NCBI GenBank assembly: GCA_009774245.1
Contig: VSNM01000004.1
Coordinates: 1 to 64,000 of the forward strand
Length of the DNA stretch: 64,000 bases
From: Lachnospiraceae bacterium
Lineage (GTDB): Bacteria > Bacillota > Clostridia > Lachnospirales > Lachnospiraceae
Direction of reading: 5' to 3'
Position 1 is the stretch's first letter, and every line of letters starts with the position of its first letter. The notes beneath the pieces were generated by a model. It saw nothing but the letters and a program-made list of their open reading frames with translations, was not told the DNA's origin and did no database searches. Below, piece after piece: positions 15,372-24,130 of the stretch. Position numbers and translations under genes: made by a program.

Positions 15372-16856
15372 CTACGCGAACGGATTCTCCGTAGGATATG
15401 GCAGTGACTTCGGCTGGTTATAGTTCAGATCTTCCACAGGTACTCCGATATACTTGAACACCTCATACAGCGCCTTACCAAAGTGCCCGAATGCAACTGC
15501 GCCATGATGCGGGTAATTCTTCTCGATCAGTACATGGCGATAAAAACGCTGCATCTCAGGAATCGCAAATACGCCAATGCCTCCGAAGGACTTTGTCGCT
15601 ACCGGAAGAATCTCACCCTGCGCAATGTATGCACGAAGTTTGTTATCAGCCGTGGACTGCAGACGATAAAATGTGATGTCGCCCGGAATGATATCTCCCT
15701 CGAGGGTACCCTGTGTAACCTCCTCCGGAAGTGTCCTTGCCATAATCATCTGATACTTCATACTGCAGGAGCTAAGCTTCTTCGTGTTGGTATTGCCGCA
15801 GTGGAAGCCCATAAATGTATCATTATGTGTATAATTAAATTTGTCCTTGATTGACTCGTTGTACATATCAGCCGGCACTGTGTTGTTAATGTCGAGCAGT
15901 GTAACCGCATCCTGGCTCACGCATGTACCGATAAACTCGCTCAGGCAGCCATAGATATCAACCTCGCAGGATACAGGAATGCCCATACCTGTGAGCCGGC
16001 TGTTCACATAGCAGGGAACAAATCCAAACTGTGTCTGGAACGCAGGCCAGCACTTTCCGGCAATCGCCACATACTTGCGGTATCCCCTGTGTGCCTCAAT
16101 CCAGTCAAGCAGTGTCAGCTCGTACTGCGCAAGCTTTGGCAATACTTCCGGCTTCATATTGCCTGCGCCAAGTTCTTCCTCCATCTCCTTCACCTTCGCA
16201 GGAATTCTCTCGTCCCCGTCATGCTTCTTGAATGCCTCAAACAGGTCAAGCTCTGAGTTCTCCTCGATCTCGACACCAATGTTGTAAAGCTGCTTGATCG
16301 GCGCATTGCAGGCGAGGAAATTGAGTGGTCTGGGACCAAAGGAAATAATCTTCAGATCAGAAAGTCCGACAATTGCTCTCGCGATCGGCATAAACTCATT
16401 GATCATATCTGCACATTCCTCTGCCGTTCCCACTGGATATTCAGGGATGTATGCCTTGATATTGCGAAGCTTCAGATTATAACTTGCATTTAACATGCCG
16501 CAGTACGCATCTCCGCGTCCTCCGACAAGATCATTCTGTGTCTCCTCCGCTGCGGCGATGAACATCGCAGGACCATCAAAATGCTTCGCGAGAAGTGTCT
16601 CAGAGATCTCAGGACCAAAGTTTCCAAGATATACACAGAGGGCATTACAGCCTGCCTTCTTGATATCCTCAAGCGCCTGTACCATATGGATCTCACTCTC
16701 CACGATACATACCGGACACTCATAGATGCCGTCCATGCCGTACTTGTCAGCATATGCCTTTATTAAAGCCTTTCTTCTGTTCACTGACAAACTCTCCGGA
16801 AAACAGTCACGGCTTACAGCCACAATACCTACTTTTACCTGTGGTAAATTGTTCAT
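15372..16856 (-). CDS. L-fucose/L-arabinose isomerase family protein
   Basis: The 494-residue protein belongs to the FucI/AraA isomerase superfamily. It has an N-terminal Rossmann-like domain (VGIVAVSRDCFPESL) and a C-terminal metal-binding part with GFHCGNTN and the conserved HHGAVAFGHFG. These enzymes interconvert aldoses and ketoses in the cytoplasm. The length is shorter than classical FucI (about 590), closer to AraA and to the uncharacterised fucose-isomerase-like branch, so the sugar is uncertain. The ATG at 16856 follows AAGGAGG. It is divergent from a LacI-family regulator, which probably controls it. No kinase, aldolase or transporter is adjacent. Confidence 0.85.
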   Translation of the reverse strand: MNNLPQVKVGIVAVSRDCFPESLSVNRRKALIKAYADKYGMDGIYECPVCIVESEIHMVQALEDIKKAGCNALCVYLGNFGPEISETLLAKHFDGPAMFIAAAEETQNDLVGGRGDAYCGMLNASYNLKLRNIKAYIPEYPVGTAEECADMINEFMPIARAIVGLSDLKIISFGPRPLNFLACNAPIKQLYNIGVEIEENSELDLFEAFKKHDGDERIPAKVKEMEEELGAGNMKPEVLPKLAQYELTLLDWIEAHRGYRKYVAIAGKCWPAFQTQFGFVPCYVNSRLTGMGIPVSCEVDIYGCLSEFIGTCVSQDAVTLLDINNTVPADMYNESIKDKFNYTHNDTFMGFHCGNTNTKKLSSCSMKYQMIMARTLPEEVTQGTLEGDIIPGDITFYRLQSTADNKLRAYIAQGEILPVATKSFGGIGVFAIPEMQRFYRHVLIEKNYPHHGAVAFGHFGKALYEVFKYIGVPVEDLNYNQPKSLPYPTENPFA

Positions 16857-16990
16857 TTTGAAATCCTCCTTATTCAACGCGGCAATCTCTCGATTGCCTG
16901 ACAATACAGCTTCGTTTTGCGCAAAGCTGCCATGTCTTATATCACATCAGCCTGTTCTTTGTGCTCGTACACGCACGAGTATCTTATTTC

Positions 16991-17019
16991 ATATTAGAGT
17001 GTGTCCCTCCAAAAATCAA
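16991..17019 (-). promoter_or_regulatory. Candidate sigma-A promoter of the isomerase gene
   Basis: On the minus strand, TTGATT (17014-17019) and TAATAT (16991-16996) are separated by exactly 17 bases, about 135 bases before the isomerase start. A small dyad, CTCGT then ACGAG around 16964-16978, lies in the resulting leader. Confidence 0.6.
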
Positions 17020-17085
17020 GTATATATTCTGCAATATTTCATTTTCGTCAAAATAGATAAAAAGTATTGTGATTTATGCATAGCG

Positions 17086-17095
17086 TGCACGTGCA
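17086..17095. promoter_or_regulatory. Candidate LacI-type operator
   Basis: TGCACGTGCA is a perfect palindrome with the central CG step typical of LacI/GalR operators. It lies between the divergent isomerase and lacI genes. One half-like GCATAGCG precedes it. The remainder of the 16857-17260 intergenic region shows only the isomerase promoter. Confidence 0.5.
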
Positions 17096-17260
17096 ACATT
17101 CCACTTGCTTTTTCCGTCATACCTCCTTATACTAACATTAAGATCTGTTCAGAAATTATCCAATGCAGTATTGCGTTAATTCCAAAGTAACAGGTGCGTG
17201 AGTTTTATGCCAGGACATGGTGATGGAAGGAGATAATGCTGTGTTATCAGGAGGAGCAAT

Positions 17261-18280
17261 ATGGCAACAATAAAGGAGATCGCTGCGCTGGCAGGCGTAT
17301 CGCGCGGAACTGTCGACAGGGTGCTGAACAACAGAGGCTCTGTCAGCCCCGCCACCGCCGAGAAAATCAATGAGATCGCAAAGGCCCTCGATTACAAGCC
17401 AAACAAAGCGGGCTTAGCGCTTGCTGCCCAGAAAAAGAAGTTAAAGCTTGGTGTGATTGTGTTCTCCACAGATAATCCCTTTTTTGCGGACGTGTTAAAG
17501 GGCGTCAATGACAAAGCAGAATACTTAGCCGGATATAACTGCACAGTCCTCGTCAGAGAAGTCCCCATCAATGCAGAGGCACAGTTAAACGCGATCGACG
17601 AGCTGATTCGCGAGGAAGTAAACGGCATCACACTCGCGCCGCACAATGATGATCGAATCCGCACTCGCATCAATGAACTTTATGAACAGGGAATTCCTGT
17701 CGTGACCTTAAATACCGATATTGAGAACTCCAGACGAATCGCGTATGTCGGCAGCAATTACACCAAAAGCGGCGCCACAGCCGCCGGTCTGCTGCGTCTG
17801 ATGACACACGATACCGTCCATATTGGCATCATTACCGGCTCCTCTGAAATTCTCTGCCACACAGAGCGCATCGCCGGTTTCATCAATGCGCTCAGGCCTG
17901 ATGAAGAACGTATGCATATCGTGTCAATCGTTGAGACACAGGACGATGAGATCGAGAGCTATGAGCAGACCTCACGCCTTCTGAAAGCGCACCCTGAGAT
18001 CAATGCGCTCTTTTTTGCTGCCGGCGGCGTATATGGCGGCTGCCGTGCGATCATATCACTTGGACTTACCGGCAAACTGTGTGTCATCGCCTTTGACAAG
18101 GCTGACACGACCGAGCACTTTTTACAGGAGGGCGTACTGTCCGCAGTCATCTGCCAACAGCCGCGCATTCAGGGCAGCAAACCGCTTGACCTGCTGTTTG
18201 CATACCTCACCTCCGGCGAACTCCCCGAGGAAGAATACAATTATACCGCTGTGGATATACGGATTCTGGAGAATATATGA
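17261..18280 (+). CDS. LacI/GalR-family transcriptional regulator
   Basis: The N-terminal helix-turn-helix is canonical (MATIKEIAALAGVSRGTVDR, then a hinge around YKPNKAGLALA). A periplasmic-binding-protein-like sensor domain occupies residues 60-339 (LGVIVFSTDNPFFADVLKGV) and resembles sugar-binding proteins. It would bind as a dimer to a palindromic operator and release it on binding a sugar or sugar phosphate. The start follows AGGAGGAG at a good distance. It is divergent from the isomerase gene, with a candidate operator between them, so local control is likely. The full length (339 residues) is normal. Confidence 0.92.
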   Translation: MATIKEIAALAGVSRGTVDRVLNNRGSVSPATAEKINEIAKALDYKPNKAGLALAAQKKKLKLGVIVFSTDNPFFADVLKGVNDKAEYLAGYNCTVLVREVPINAEAQLNAIDELIREEVNGITLAPHNDDRIRTRINELYEQGIPVVTLNTDIENSRRIAYVGSNYTKSGATAAGLLRLMTHDTVHIGIITGSSEILCHTERIAGFINALRPDEERMHIVSIVETQDDEIESYEQTSRLLKAHPEINALFFAAGGVYGGCRAIISLGLTGKLCVIAFDKADTTEHFLQEGVLSAVICQQPRIQGSKPLDLLFAYLTSGELPEEEYNYTAVDIRILENI

Positions 18281-18423
18281 CCACAGTGAACCTGAAACCT
18301 TTTCCTTTCTCTGTTCTCATGTCCTTTCCAAATATGACGCCTTACATGCTGCCGCACATTTTGTTGCTGTATTATCCGAATTATGCTAGAATATATGGAG
18401 AATACGAAATTGAAAGGTAAGCT

Positions 18424-18930
18424 ATGGACGTAACGATACGAAAAATACAAAAACGGGAATATCCGTTATTGGATAATTTTCTATATGAAGCAATCTTTAT
18501 TCCAGAGGGTATCGAACATCCACCCAAAAGTATTATTTCATCTCCCGAATTACAGATTTATGTTAAGCATTTCGGGAAATCCAAAGATGATTGGGGATTA
18601 GTGGCAGAGGTTGCGGAATATGAAGAACGCAATGCTGATGTTCGTATCGCACAGTATGAATCCGGCTATCGTGTTCCCCAAAACAACACTTTAATGGAAA
18701 TGGCAAAGATACTGAACGTCAATTATATCTATTTTATCGGTGTTACTCCCAGTTGTGCCGAGGATATTATGCTCACATTCCTTTGAATTGACGAAAATGA
18801 CCGTGGCACGATTCATTTATTTCAGCTTGTCCGCAGTCCCGGCAAATGCAACGCTTCTGATGATAAGTCGGTGCGTTACTACGACAATGATGATTGGCCT
18901 GCCCATGCCCCAGACGGTAAGGAATTGTAG
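18424..18930 (+). pseudogene. Chimeric remnant: GNAT N-terminus joined to an HTH-protein tail
   Basis: Residues 1-60 look like the start of a GNAT acetyltransferase (MDVTIRKIQKREYPLLDNFL, DDWGLVAEV). The frame then passes without a break into the tail of an XRE-type helix-turn-helix protein (RIAQYESGYRVP, LMEMAKILNVNY). A TGA at 18784-18786 replaces the tryptophan codon expected in the tail. After it the same frame continues with IDENDRGTIHLFQLVRSPGK to a TAG at the edge of a long palindrome. A deletion fusing two genes plus a nonsense mutation is the simplest reading. The first 120 codons may still be translated. Confidence 0.65.
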
Positions 18931-19077
18931 GAAAATAAGCGCTCAGATTGCACAGGATATTTCTTCAAGATTGCAGGAGAAAAAACGTAGGCGTAGCGGG
19001 CTACGGCGAGGCTTTTTGTCCTGCAAGATTGGAGAAATAGACAAGCAAGATGTGTCACTTATTTTTCTACAGTTCCT
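18920..19077. repeat. 158-bp long palindromic element (MITE-like)
   Basis: Two arms of about 65 bases are imperfect inverted repeats: AGGAATTGTAGGAAAATAAG at the left against AGGAACTGTAGAAAAATAAG read inward from the right. They meet at a small hairpin CGTAG-CGGG-CTACG. The arms agree at most positions with scattered mismatches, as in miniature palindromic transposable or REP-type repeats. No transposase is encoded. It sits at the broken end of the chimeric pseudogene. The rest of 18931-19176 shows no gene. Confidence 0.75.
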
Positions 19078-19176
19078 AAGTGTTCTTTTTGTTGGCGTCA
19101 ATCTTATAACACACACAAAAAAAACTAGCATATTTATAAATATAAGAGTAAAATGTAAAATAATAGGGTAAAATTA

Positions 19177-20081
19177 ATGGTTAAACAACACGAAATCTTT
19201 TTTTCTTTTGAGAAAAATTTAAAGAACAATATAGCCACATACAGTAAACTTATTGAGCTATATCACACTCTCAATACACTTGAGCAACAAAAGATTATAT
19301 TAGATCTTTCAAATATAACTTTCTTGTCTGCTAACTTGTTAGCCCTGCTCGGCTGTTGTGTAGATAGCACAATGACAAAAAGAAATCATAAAATTGCTTT
19401 ACGAAATTTACACCCTAAAATAAAAGCAGTAATGCAGAAAAATGGTTTTAATCGGTATTTTACTTGGGATAACCTAGACGATAAGTATCATAATACAATG
19501 AATTATGATATTTTTGAATCTACTACTGAGCATTTAGTTGATTTTGACGTTACCTTTTGTTGAATGTTTTTTCTCGTAATAATTTACCATTCATGAATTC
19601 TGCTTACAAATATAGCATTATAGATAACTTTTTGGAAATGTTTAATAATGTGATTGATCATGCCAATAGTTCTTATGTTTATGTATGCGGACAATTTTTT
19701 CCTAAAAGTATGAATTTGTGTTTTTCCATTGTTGATATTGGTAAAACCATCGCAGAAAATGTAACTTCTTATTTGAGAACCGCTTCCATGAGTATTCCTA
19801 GCAATACTTTAAAATGGGCAATTATTCCAGGAAATTCTACCAAGGCTTTAGAAGCACCTGGAGGACTTGGTTTTAGCACATTATTAGATTTTCTTAAACA
19901 TAATAATGGCTCTTTTATCCTTATTTCTGATAAAGAAATATATGAATTGCGAGCAAGTAAAGAATGTTTTAATACGCTAACGCAACCTTTTCCTGGCACA
20001 ATTGTAACAATAACCATAAATTTAAAAGATAAACAATGGTATTTCTTTGATAAAAACAATAACGATTTAATAATTTTTTAG
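19177..20081 (+). pseudogene. STAS/HATPase regulatory protein, split by a frameshift
   Basis: The first frame (to 19563) gives a STAS-like domain (KIILDLSNITFLSANLLALLG). The second frame (from 19557) gives a GHKL ATPase domain with N-box FLEMFNNVIDHANS, G1 box FSIVDIGKTI, STK-type loop GNSTKALEAPGGLG and the closing TIVTITI. Homologous proteins carry both as one chain of about 300 residues, so a one-base shift near 19530-19557 probably splits a single gene. The AT content is high, unlike the neighbours. It is followed by genes for a DUF4325 protein and a PIN protein in a tight operon. A sequencing error is possible. Confidence 0.7.
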
Positions 20082-20093
20082 GAGGTATAGAAA

Positions 20094-20444
20094 ATGGCTA
20101 TAGTGACCTTAAATGTTGCATCTTTAATTGAAAGTCCTTCTGCACTCACTCGAGAGCAAGGTGCAATAATTTATAATCAAATTATAACAAATTTAATTTC
20201 TGGAAACAAAGTGATTTTAGATTTTATAGATATTGAAAGCTTAATAACACCTTTTTTAAATGTATCTATTGGTAAATTGTATGAAACATACAATAGTGCT
20301 CAATTAAATGCTCAGTTAGAAATCAAAAATCCTCCTGAGGGAACAAATGCTAAGTTTCAAATGGTCATAGCAAATGCAAAGCAATATTATTCCAATAAAA
20401 ATGCATTTACCAAAGTAGTGGAGGATGTAATAAATAATCAATGA
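20094..20444 (+). CDS. STAS-like domain protein (DUF4325)
   Basis: The 116-residue protein matches the STAS-like DUF4325 family: an N-terminal regulatory strand region (VTLNVASLIESPSALTREQG), then the core VILDFIDIESLITPFLNVSIGKLYETY. These proteins are commonly encoded beside GHKL ATPase proteins and are thought to be regulatory partners, like anti-anti-sigma factors, but their role is not established. It starts 12 bases after the ATPase frame behind AGGAGGT, and its stop overlaps the PIN gene start (ATGA). AT-rich, intact. Confidence 0.85.
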   Translation: MAIVTLNVASLIESPSALTREQGAIIYNQIITNLISGNKVILDFIDIESLITPFLNVSIGKLYETYNSAQLNAQLEIKNPPEGTNAKFQMVIANAKQYYSNKNAFTKVVEDVINNQ

Positions 20445-21160
20445 AAAATAATACTATACTTTTAGACTCTTTTAAACCAAAACAATCAGACAATATTTTA
20501 CTAGTACAGCATTGCCTAAATAACAGTGAAAAACAGTGCCTGATATTTGTGACAGGGCAAGGCGGAGGAAGGAGGCAATGCGGTGGCATTGTTGACTGAC
20601 GACAACGCAGTACTGGTGCAAATAGCAGGTGCTGTATTCACTGTTATTTGCGCAATGCTGTACTAGATACTAACATTTTATTGGATTTGTTTTATCCTTT
20701 AGATTTTGAATCAACGAGTAACAAGTATGAAACTCTATTTAATAATTTAATAAAGGAAAAATCACATCTATTAATTTCCTCAATTCAAATATCAGAATTT
20801 ATTAATAGATGCATAAGAATTCAATTTAAATTATATCAAAACGCAATTAAGAACCCAACATTAGAATTCAAAAAAGATTATCGTTCCACAGATGATTATC
20901 GAGAAAAAATGAATGCAATTTTAGATATAATCAGAACAGATATAGTAGATAATTTTACATTTATTGATGATGGTTTTAGTAAAATGAATTGTCAAAATAT
21001 TTTCATATATGGTTTCTCATACGATTTTAATGATTCGCTTCTTGTCGAAATTGCACGACAGTACAAAGCCATATTAGTTACTAATGATGCTGACTATGCA
21101 AACTATGGTAATGATTTTCAAATAGTTACCTCTAATAAGTTTTTATTAATGAGCCACTAA
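20441..21160 (+). pseudogene. PIN-domain protein interrupted by a MITE
   Basis: Joining 20441-20501 directly to 20664 gives a continuous product of about 185 residues with the PIN core SDNILLDTNILLDLF, the second acidic site QISEFINR, and later DFNDSLLVEIA and TNDADY. PIN domains are metal-dependent ribonucleases, often toxins. A 160-bp element plus a 2-bp duplication (162 bases, 54 codons) keeps the frame but brings one TGA. Translation could restart at TTG 20648 inside the element, giving an almost complete 170-residue PIN protein, but that start has no ribosome-binding site. The original ATG overlaps the DUF4325 stop. Confidence 0.75.
20504..20663. mobile_element. 160-bp MITE with TA target duplication
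   Basis: Terminal repeats GTACAGCATTGC and GCAATGCTGTAC are perfect for 12 bases. After two mismatches they continue with 13 more matching bases (AAATAACAGTGAA). The dinucleotide TA flanks both ends (20502-20503 and 20664-20665), as for IS630/Tc1-mariner elements. Removing the element and one TA restores the PIN reading frame, which fixes the insertion point. No transposase gene is present. Confidence 0.85.
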
Positions 21161-21197
21161 GCTTTTAGGTATCAAAAAGGTATCGCGCCCCAAATCA

Positions 21198-21237
21198 AAA
21201 GCCGGAAAGTCCGCTGTTTATGTGGCCTCCCGGCTTT
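21198..21237. terminator. Bidirectional terminator after the PIN gene
   Basis: AAAGCCGG and CCGGCTTT form the stem around a 24-base loop between the convergent PIN gene and the TIGR03915-type gene. Short T-runs follow on both strands. Confidence 0.65.
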
Positions 21238-21269
21238 CTGTTTACTATTCGAACTCTATTATTAAAATT

Positions 21270-22049
21270 CTATTGTTGAAACTCCGTCATATTCGGCCGG
21301 AAACGCAACGGCAGCATATTCATCTGCAGTTTTGGATTGATGCGTGCCTCGATCGCTATGCTGTCGCAAAACTTTTTAAACAGGTTTCGGTATTCCTCCT
21401 CGACCTCCGAATATACAAGCTTGTCCTCATCAAAATCCGCGCCCTGCATGAGATACCACTTCTGAAACCGCGCATGCAGTCCGAATGTCTGTGTATTTTC
21501 ATCGTATATCACAAAATTATCCGCTGGCAGCCTGTCGGCAAAATGAGGCATCAGAAACGGTAATATATGGTGTTTTGGATTTATTTTTGCATACAGCATT
21601 CCGTTTTGCAGCTCCGAGAAGCGCAGAAATTGTTTCAGGCGGCTGAGTTCATAGTCCGATGCCCGCGCGCACTTAAATGCACGCTGTACACAGTCCTCCT
21701 GCAGCCTGTCGGTTATATTGCGGTCATGCGTTTTTAATCCCAGCACGATCGTGTGGTACACTGCATCCGCCTTCTCTGCAAGGCAGGATACCATCGCCAT
21801 ACTGAGTCTGTACCACGTCTCATTTCCCAGCCGTGCGATGATGGTGTCTGTCACCTTACCGGCATTCACGCTGTCTGTCTGTATGTGCTCGTATTCTGTA
21901 AAAAGCCTTTGAATATCGGGTTCTTCCGTCGCCAGATGAATACAGTCATGGCTTTCTATCCCCATCTTCTTTTTAAACTGATATGCTTCATATACCCCTG
22001 TAAGGATTCCCTCTGTACTGTCCTCGCATAGTAAAACATATTCCTGCAT
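21270..22049 (-). CDS. TIGR03915-type SAM-associated DNA metabolism protein (DUF4130)
   Basis: The 259-residue protein starts YVLLCEDSTEGILTGVYEAY and carries FLRFSELQNGMLYAKINPKH and the terminal MNMLPLRFRPNMTEFQQ, as in the DUF4130 family that accompanies a radical SAM protein of TIGR03916. The fold is thought to be DNA-related, and the pair is called putative DNA modification or repair. It is encoded 62 bases after its partner in the same direction, so it is probably co-transcribed. The reaction is not known. Length and frame are normal. Confidence 0.88.
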   Translation of the reverse strand: MQEYVLLCEDSTEGILTGVYEAYQFKKKMGIESHDCIHLATEEPDIQRLFTEYEHIQTDSVNAGKVTDTIIARLGNETWYRLSMAMVSCLAEKADAVYHTIVLGLKTHDRNITDRLQEDCVQRAFKCARASDYELSRLKQFLRFSELQNGMLYAKINPKHHILPFLMPHFADRLPADNFVIYDENTQTFGLHARFQKWYLMQGADFDEDKLVYSEVEEEYRNLFKKFCDSIAIEARINPKLQMNMLPLRFRPNMTEFQQ

Positions 22050-22110
22050 ACAATCCTCCTGTTACTACCGCTCTCCATATAACCCTCATCGCGGCCGCTC
22101 TATATCCCTG

Positions 22111-23574
22111 TCAGCTTATTTTTCCAAACAAATCCACATTCTCCTGCGCGTCATCAAACAGCGACAACTGCCTGTAGGTCATGCCGTCCTTGTCAAACGG
22201 AAGCTTCTCATGTTCCGCCAGAAGATTTCTCGTGATATAATCTTCCTCAACCTTCGTGGGATACATCATCTTTCCATTGCATGTAATAAAATACAATGCG
22301 CGCTTTAACACTACACCGATTTTCTTGAGATTGTCAAAATTGAGCGCACCGCTTTTCCGCGCCCTGCAGATGCGCTGCGCGCTTTTCACCCCGATTCCCG
22401 GCACGCGCAGGAGCATCTGGTACTCCGCCCTGTTGATCTCCACCGGAAACTGTTCCAGATGCTGCAGCGCCCAGTCGCATTTCGGATCTAATAGCACATT
22501 AAAGTTCTGGTGCTTTTCATTCAGCAGCTCCTCCACCCGGAACTGATAAAACCGCAGCAGCCAGTCGGCCTGATATAACCGATGCTCGCGAAGGAGCGGG
22601 GATGCCGTATGCACGGACGGGAGCGCCTTGTCCTCATTGACGCCTACATAAGCGGAATAAAATACACGCTTCATACCAAATTTGTCATACAGTCCCTCCG
22701 CGACAGACATGATCTGATAATCGCTCTCCGGCGTCGCCCCGATGATCATCTGCGTGGACTGCCCCGCCGGGACAAACGAAGGCGCGCTCCGGTACAGCGC
22801 AAGCTCCTGTTTCCCCTGCGCAATGCCATTCTGTATCTGCCGCATCGGCGTGAGAATCGTTTTTCTGTGCTTGTTGGGCGCAAGCTTTTCCAGTCCCTCC
22901 GCTGTGGGAAGCTCCAGATTGACACTCATACGGTCTGTCAGATATCCAATCTGCTGAATCAGCGCCGGCTCCGTCCCCGGGATTCCCTTCACATGCACAT
23001 AACCGCGGAAACGATACACATTTCTGAGCTTGTACAAGGTCTGATAGATCAGCTCCATCGTGTAGCTCGGATTGTTGATGATTCCCGAGCTCAAAAACAG
23101 CCCTTCGATATAATTGCGCCTGTAAAAATTCATGGTCAGCTCACAGATTTCATCCGGCGTGAAGGTGGCGCGCGGCACGTCATTGCTTCTGCGGTTCACA
23201 CAGTATTTGCAATCGTAGACGCACTCGTTTGACATCAGAATCTTTAGCAGCGAGATGCACCGGCCGTCCGCGGAAAAGCTGTGACAGATGCCCGCAGACA
23301 CACAATTGCCCATGTCGCGCCCGTTTCCTTTCCTGTCAACGCCCGAGCTGGTGCACGCTACATCATATTTGGCGGCGTCTGTCAGGATGGAAAGCTTCTC
23401 CATGATCGTCTGCGTCGACGACGCCCGCAACCCAATATTGGATTGTCTGCTGATATCGTGGCCGACCGTATCTGCTATAGCAGCGCCAGCCTCACAAGAT
23501 ACTGTTTTGCCTGAAATAACATCGTCCATACTTCTAACCTCTGTCAATAAATAACTGATACCGTTCTTTTTCAT
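22111..23574 (-). CDS. Putative DNA modification/repair radical SAM protein (TIGR03916-type)
   Basis: A radical SAM cluster motif CxxxCxxC is present (NECVYDCKYCVNR). It is followed by a TIM-barrel region with FLSSGI and GYVHVKGIPG, and a C-terminal helix-hairpin-helix (LLRVPGIGVKSAQRI) that suggests DNA binding. The family is predicted to act on DNA with its partner encoded just downstream. The last residues (RQLSLFD) resemble a sliding-clamp-binding peptide, which would fit a replication-linked role (inference). The start may be the first ATG or the ATG 16 codons later (MDDVISGK), which has AGAGG upstream. Intact. Confidence 0.9.
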   Translation of the reverse strand: MKKNGISYLLTEVRSMDDVISGKTVSCEAGAAIADTVGHDISRQSNIGLRASSTQTIMEKLSILTDAAKYDVACTSSGVDRKGNGRDMGNCVSAGICHSFSADGRCISLLKILMSNECVYDCKYCVNRRSNDVPRATFTPDEICELTMNFYRRNYIEGLFLSSGIINNPSYTMELIYQTLYKLRNVYRFRGYVHVKGIPGTEPALIQQIGYLTDRMSVNLELPTAEGLEKLAPNKHRKTILTPMRQIQNGIAQGKQELALYRSAPSFVPAGQSTQMIIGATPESDYQIMSVAEGLYDKFGMKRVFYSAYVGVNEDKALPSVHTASPLLREHRLYQADWLLRFYQFRVEELLNEKHQNFNVLLDPKCDWALQHLEQFPVEINRAEYQMLLRVPGIGVKSAQRICRARKSGALNFDNLKKIGVVLKRALYFITCNGKMMYPTKVEEDYITRNLLAEHEKLPFDKDGMTYRQLSLFDDAQENVDLFGKIS

Positions 23575-23705
23575 ACAATTCTTTTAGAAATCGCAAAAAA
23601 AGTGATAAGACATATCCGAACAAAATTTCCAAATTAATGTTCGCTTTTATCATCTTATCACACATTTGTTCTGAATGCAATTACTTTTTTGAAATTTTTC
23701 ATTTT

Positions 23706-24035
23706 TTATCCTGTAACCAGATCATAGCTCTCCGCGATCATCCGCTTCACATCCTCGTCAGGAACGCTCCCGTCGAGAATCACTGTATTCCAGTGCTCCT
23801 TGTTCTGATGGTATCCGGGAATTACGGACTTGTATGTATTCCTCCAGAAATCTCTCCATTCCGGCTCGACTTTGACATTGATCCGCACCTGTCCCTGATA
23901 CTCATATGTCCACAAAAAAGCCTTCTTATTTTTTCTCGACCGCACCAGAATCCAGTTATCATCATGAAACGGGGCGTCCTGATACACATCCTGAAAAGTA
24001 AGTCCGTAATTTAATGCTTCCTCCCTCGTTGTCAC
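23706..24035 (-). CDS. MmcQ/YjbR-family protein
   Basis: The 109-residue protein shows the MmcQ/YjbR fold sequence: RKNKKAFLWTYEYQGQVRINVKVEPEW in pieces, then SVIPGYHQNKEHWNTVILDG near the end. These are small CyaY-like proteins of unclear function, some with DNA-binding suggestions. The GTG at 24035 is chosen because GGGAGG lies nine bases before it and family members start TTREEAL. The longer frame upstream overlaps the transporter gene and is not convincing. It stands alone downstream of the transporter gene. Confidence 0.8.
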   Translation of the reverse strand: MTTREEALNYGLTFQDVYQDAPFHDDNWILVRSRKNKKAFLWTYEYQGQVRINVKVEPEWRDFWRNTYKSVIPGYHQNKEHWNTVILDGSVPDEDVKRMIAESYDLVTG

Positions 24036-24130
24036 TCTGTCAACCTCCCTCTCTTCTGCATGAAATCGAGCAGGGGAATGCCCCGCACGGCCAATCCGAT
24101 CGAAAATCAGCCGTGCGCATCGCGTTCCCG

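Noticed and set aside
20504..20663. Possible small RNA instead of a mobile element
   Set aside because: The TA duplication and exact restoration of the PIN frame on removal point to insertion; an RNA role was not needed.
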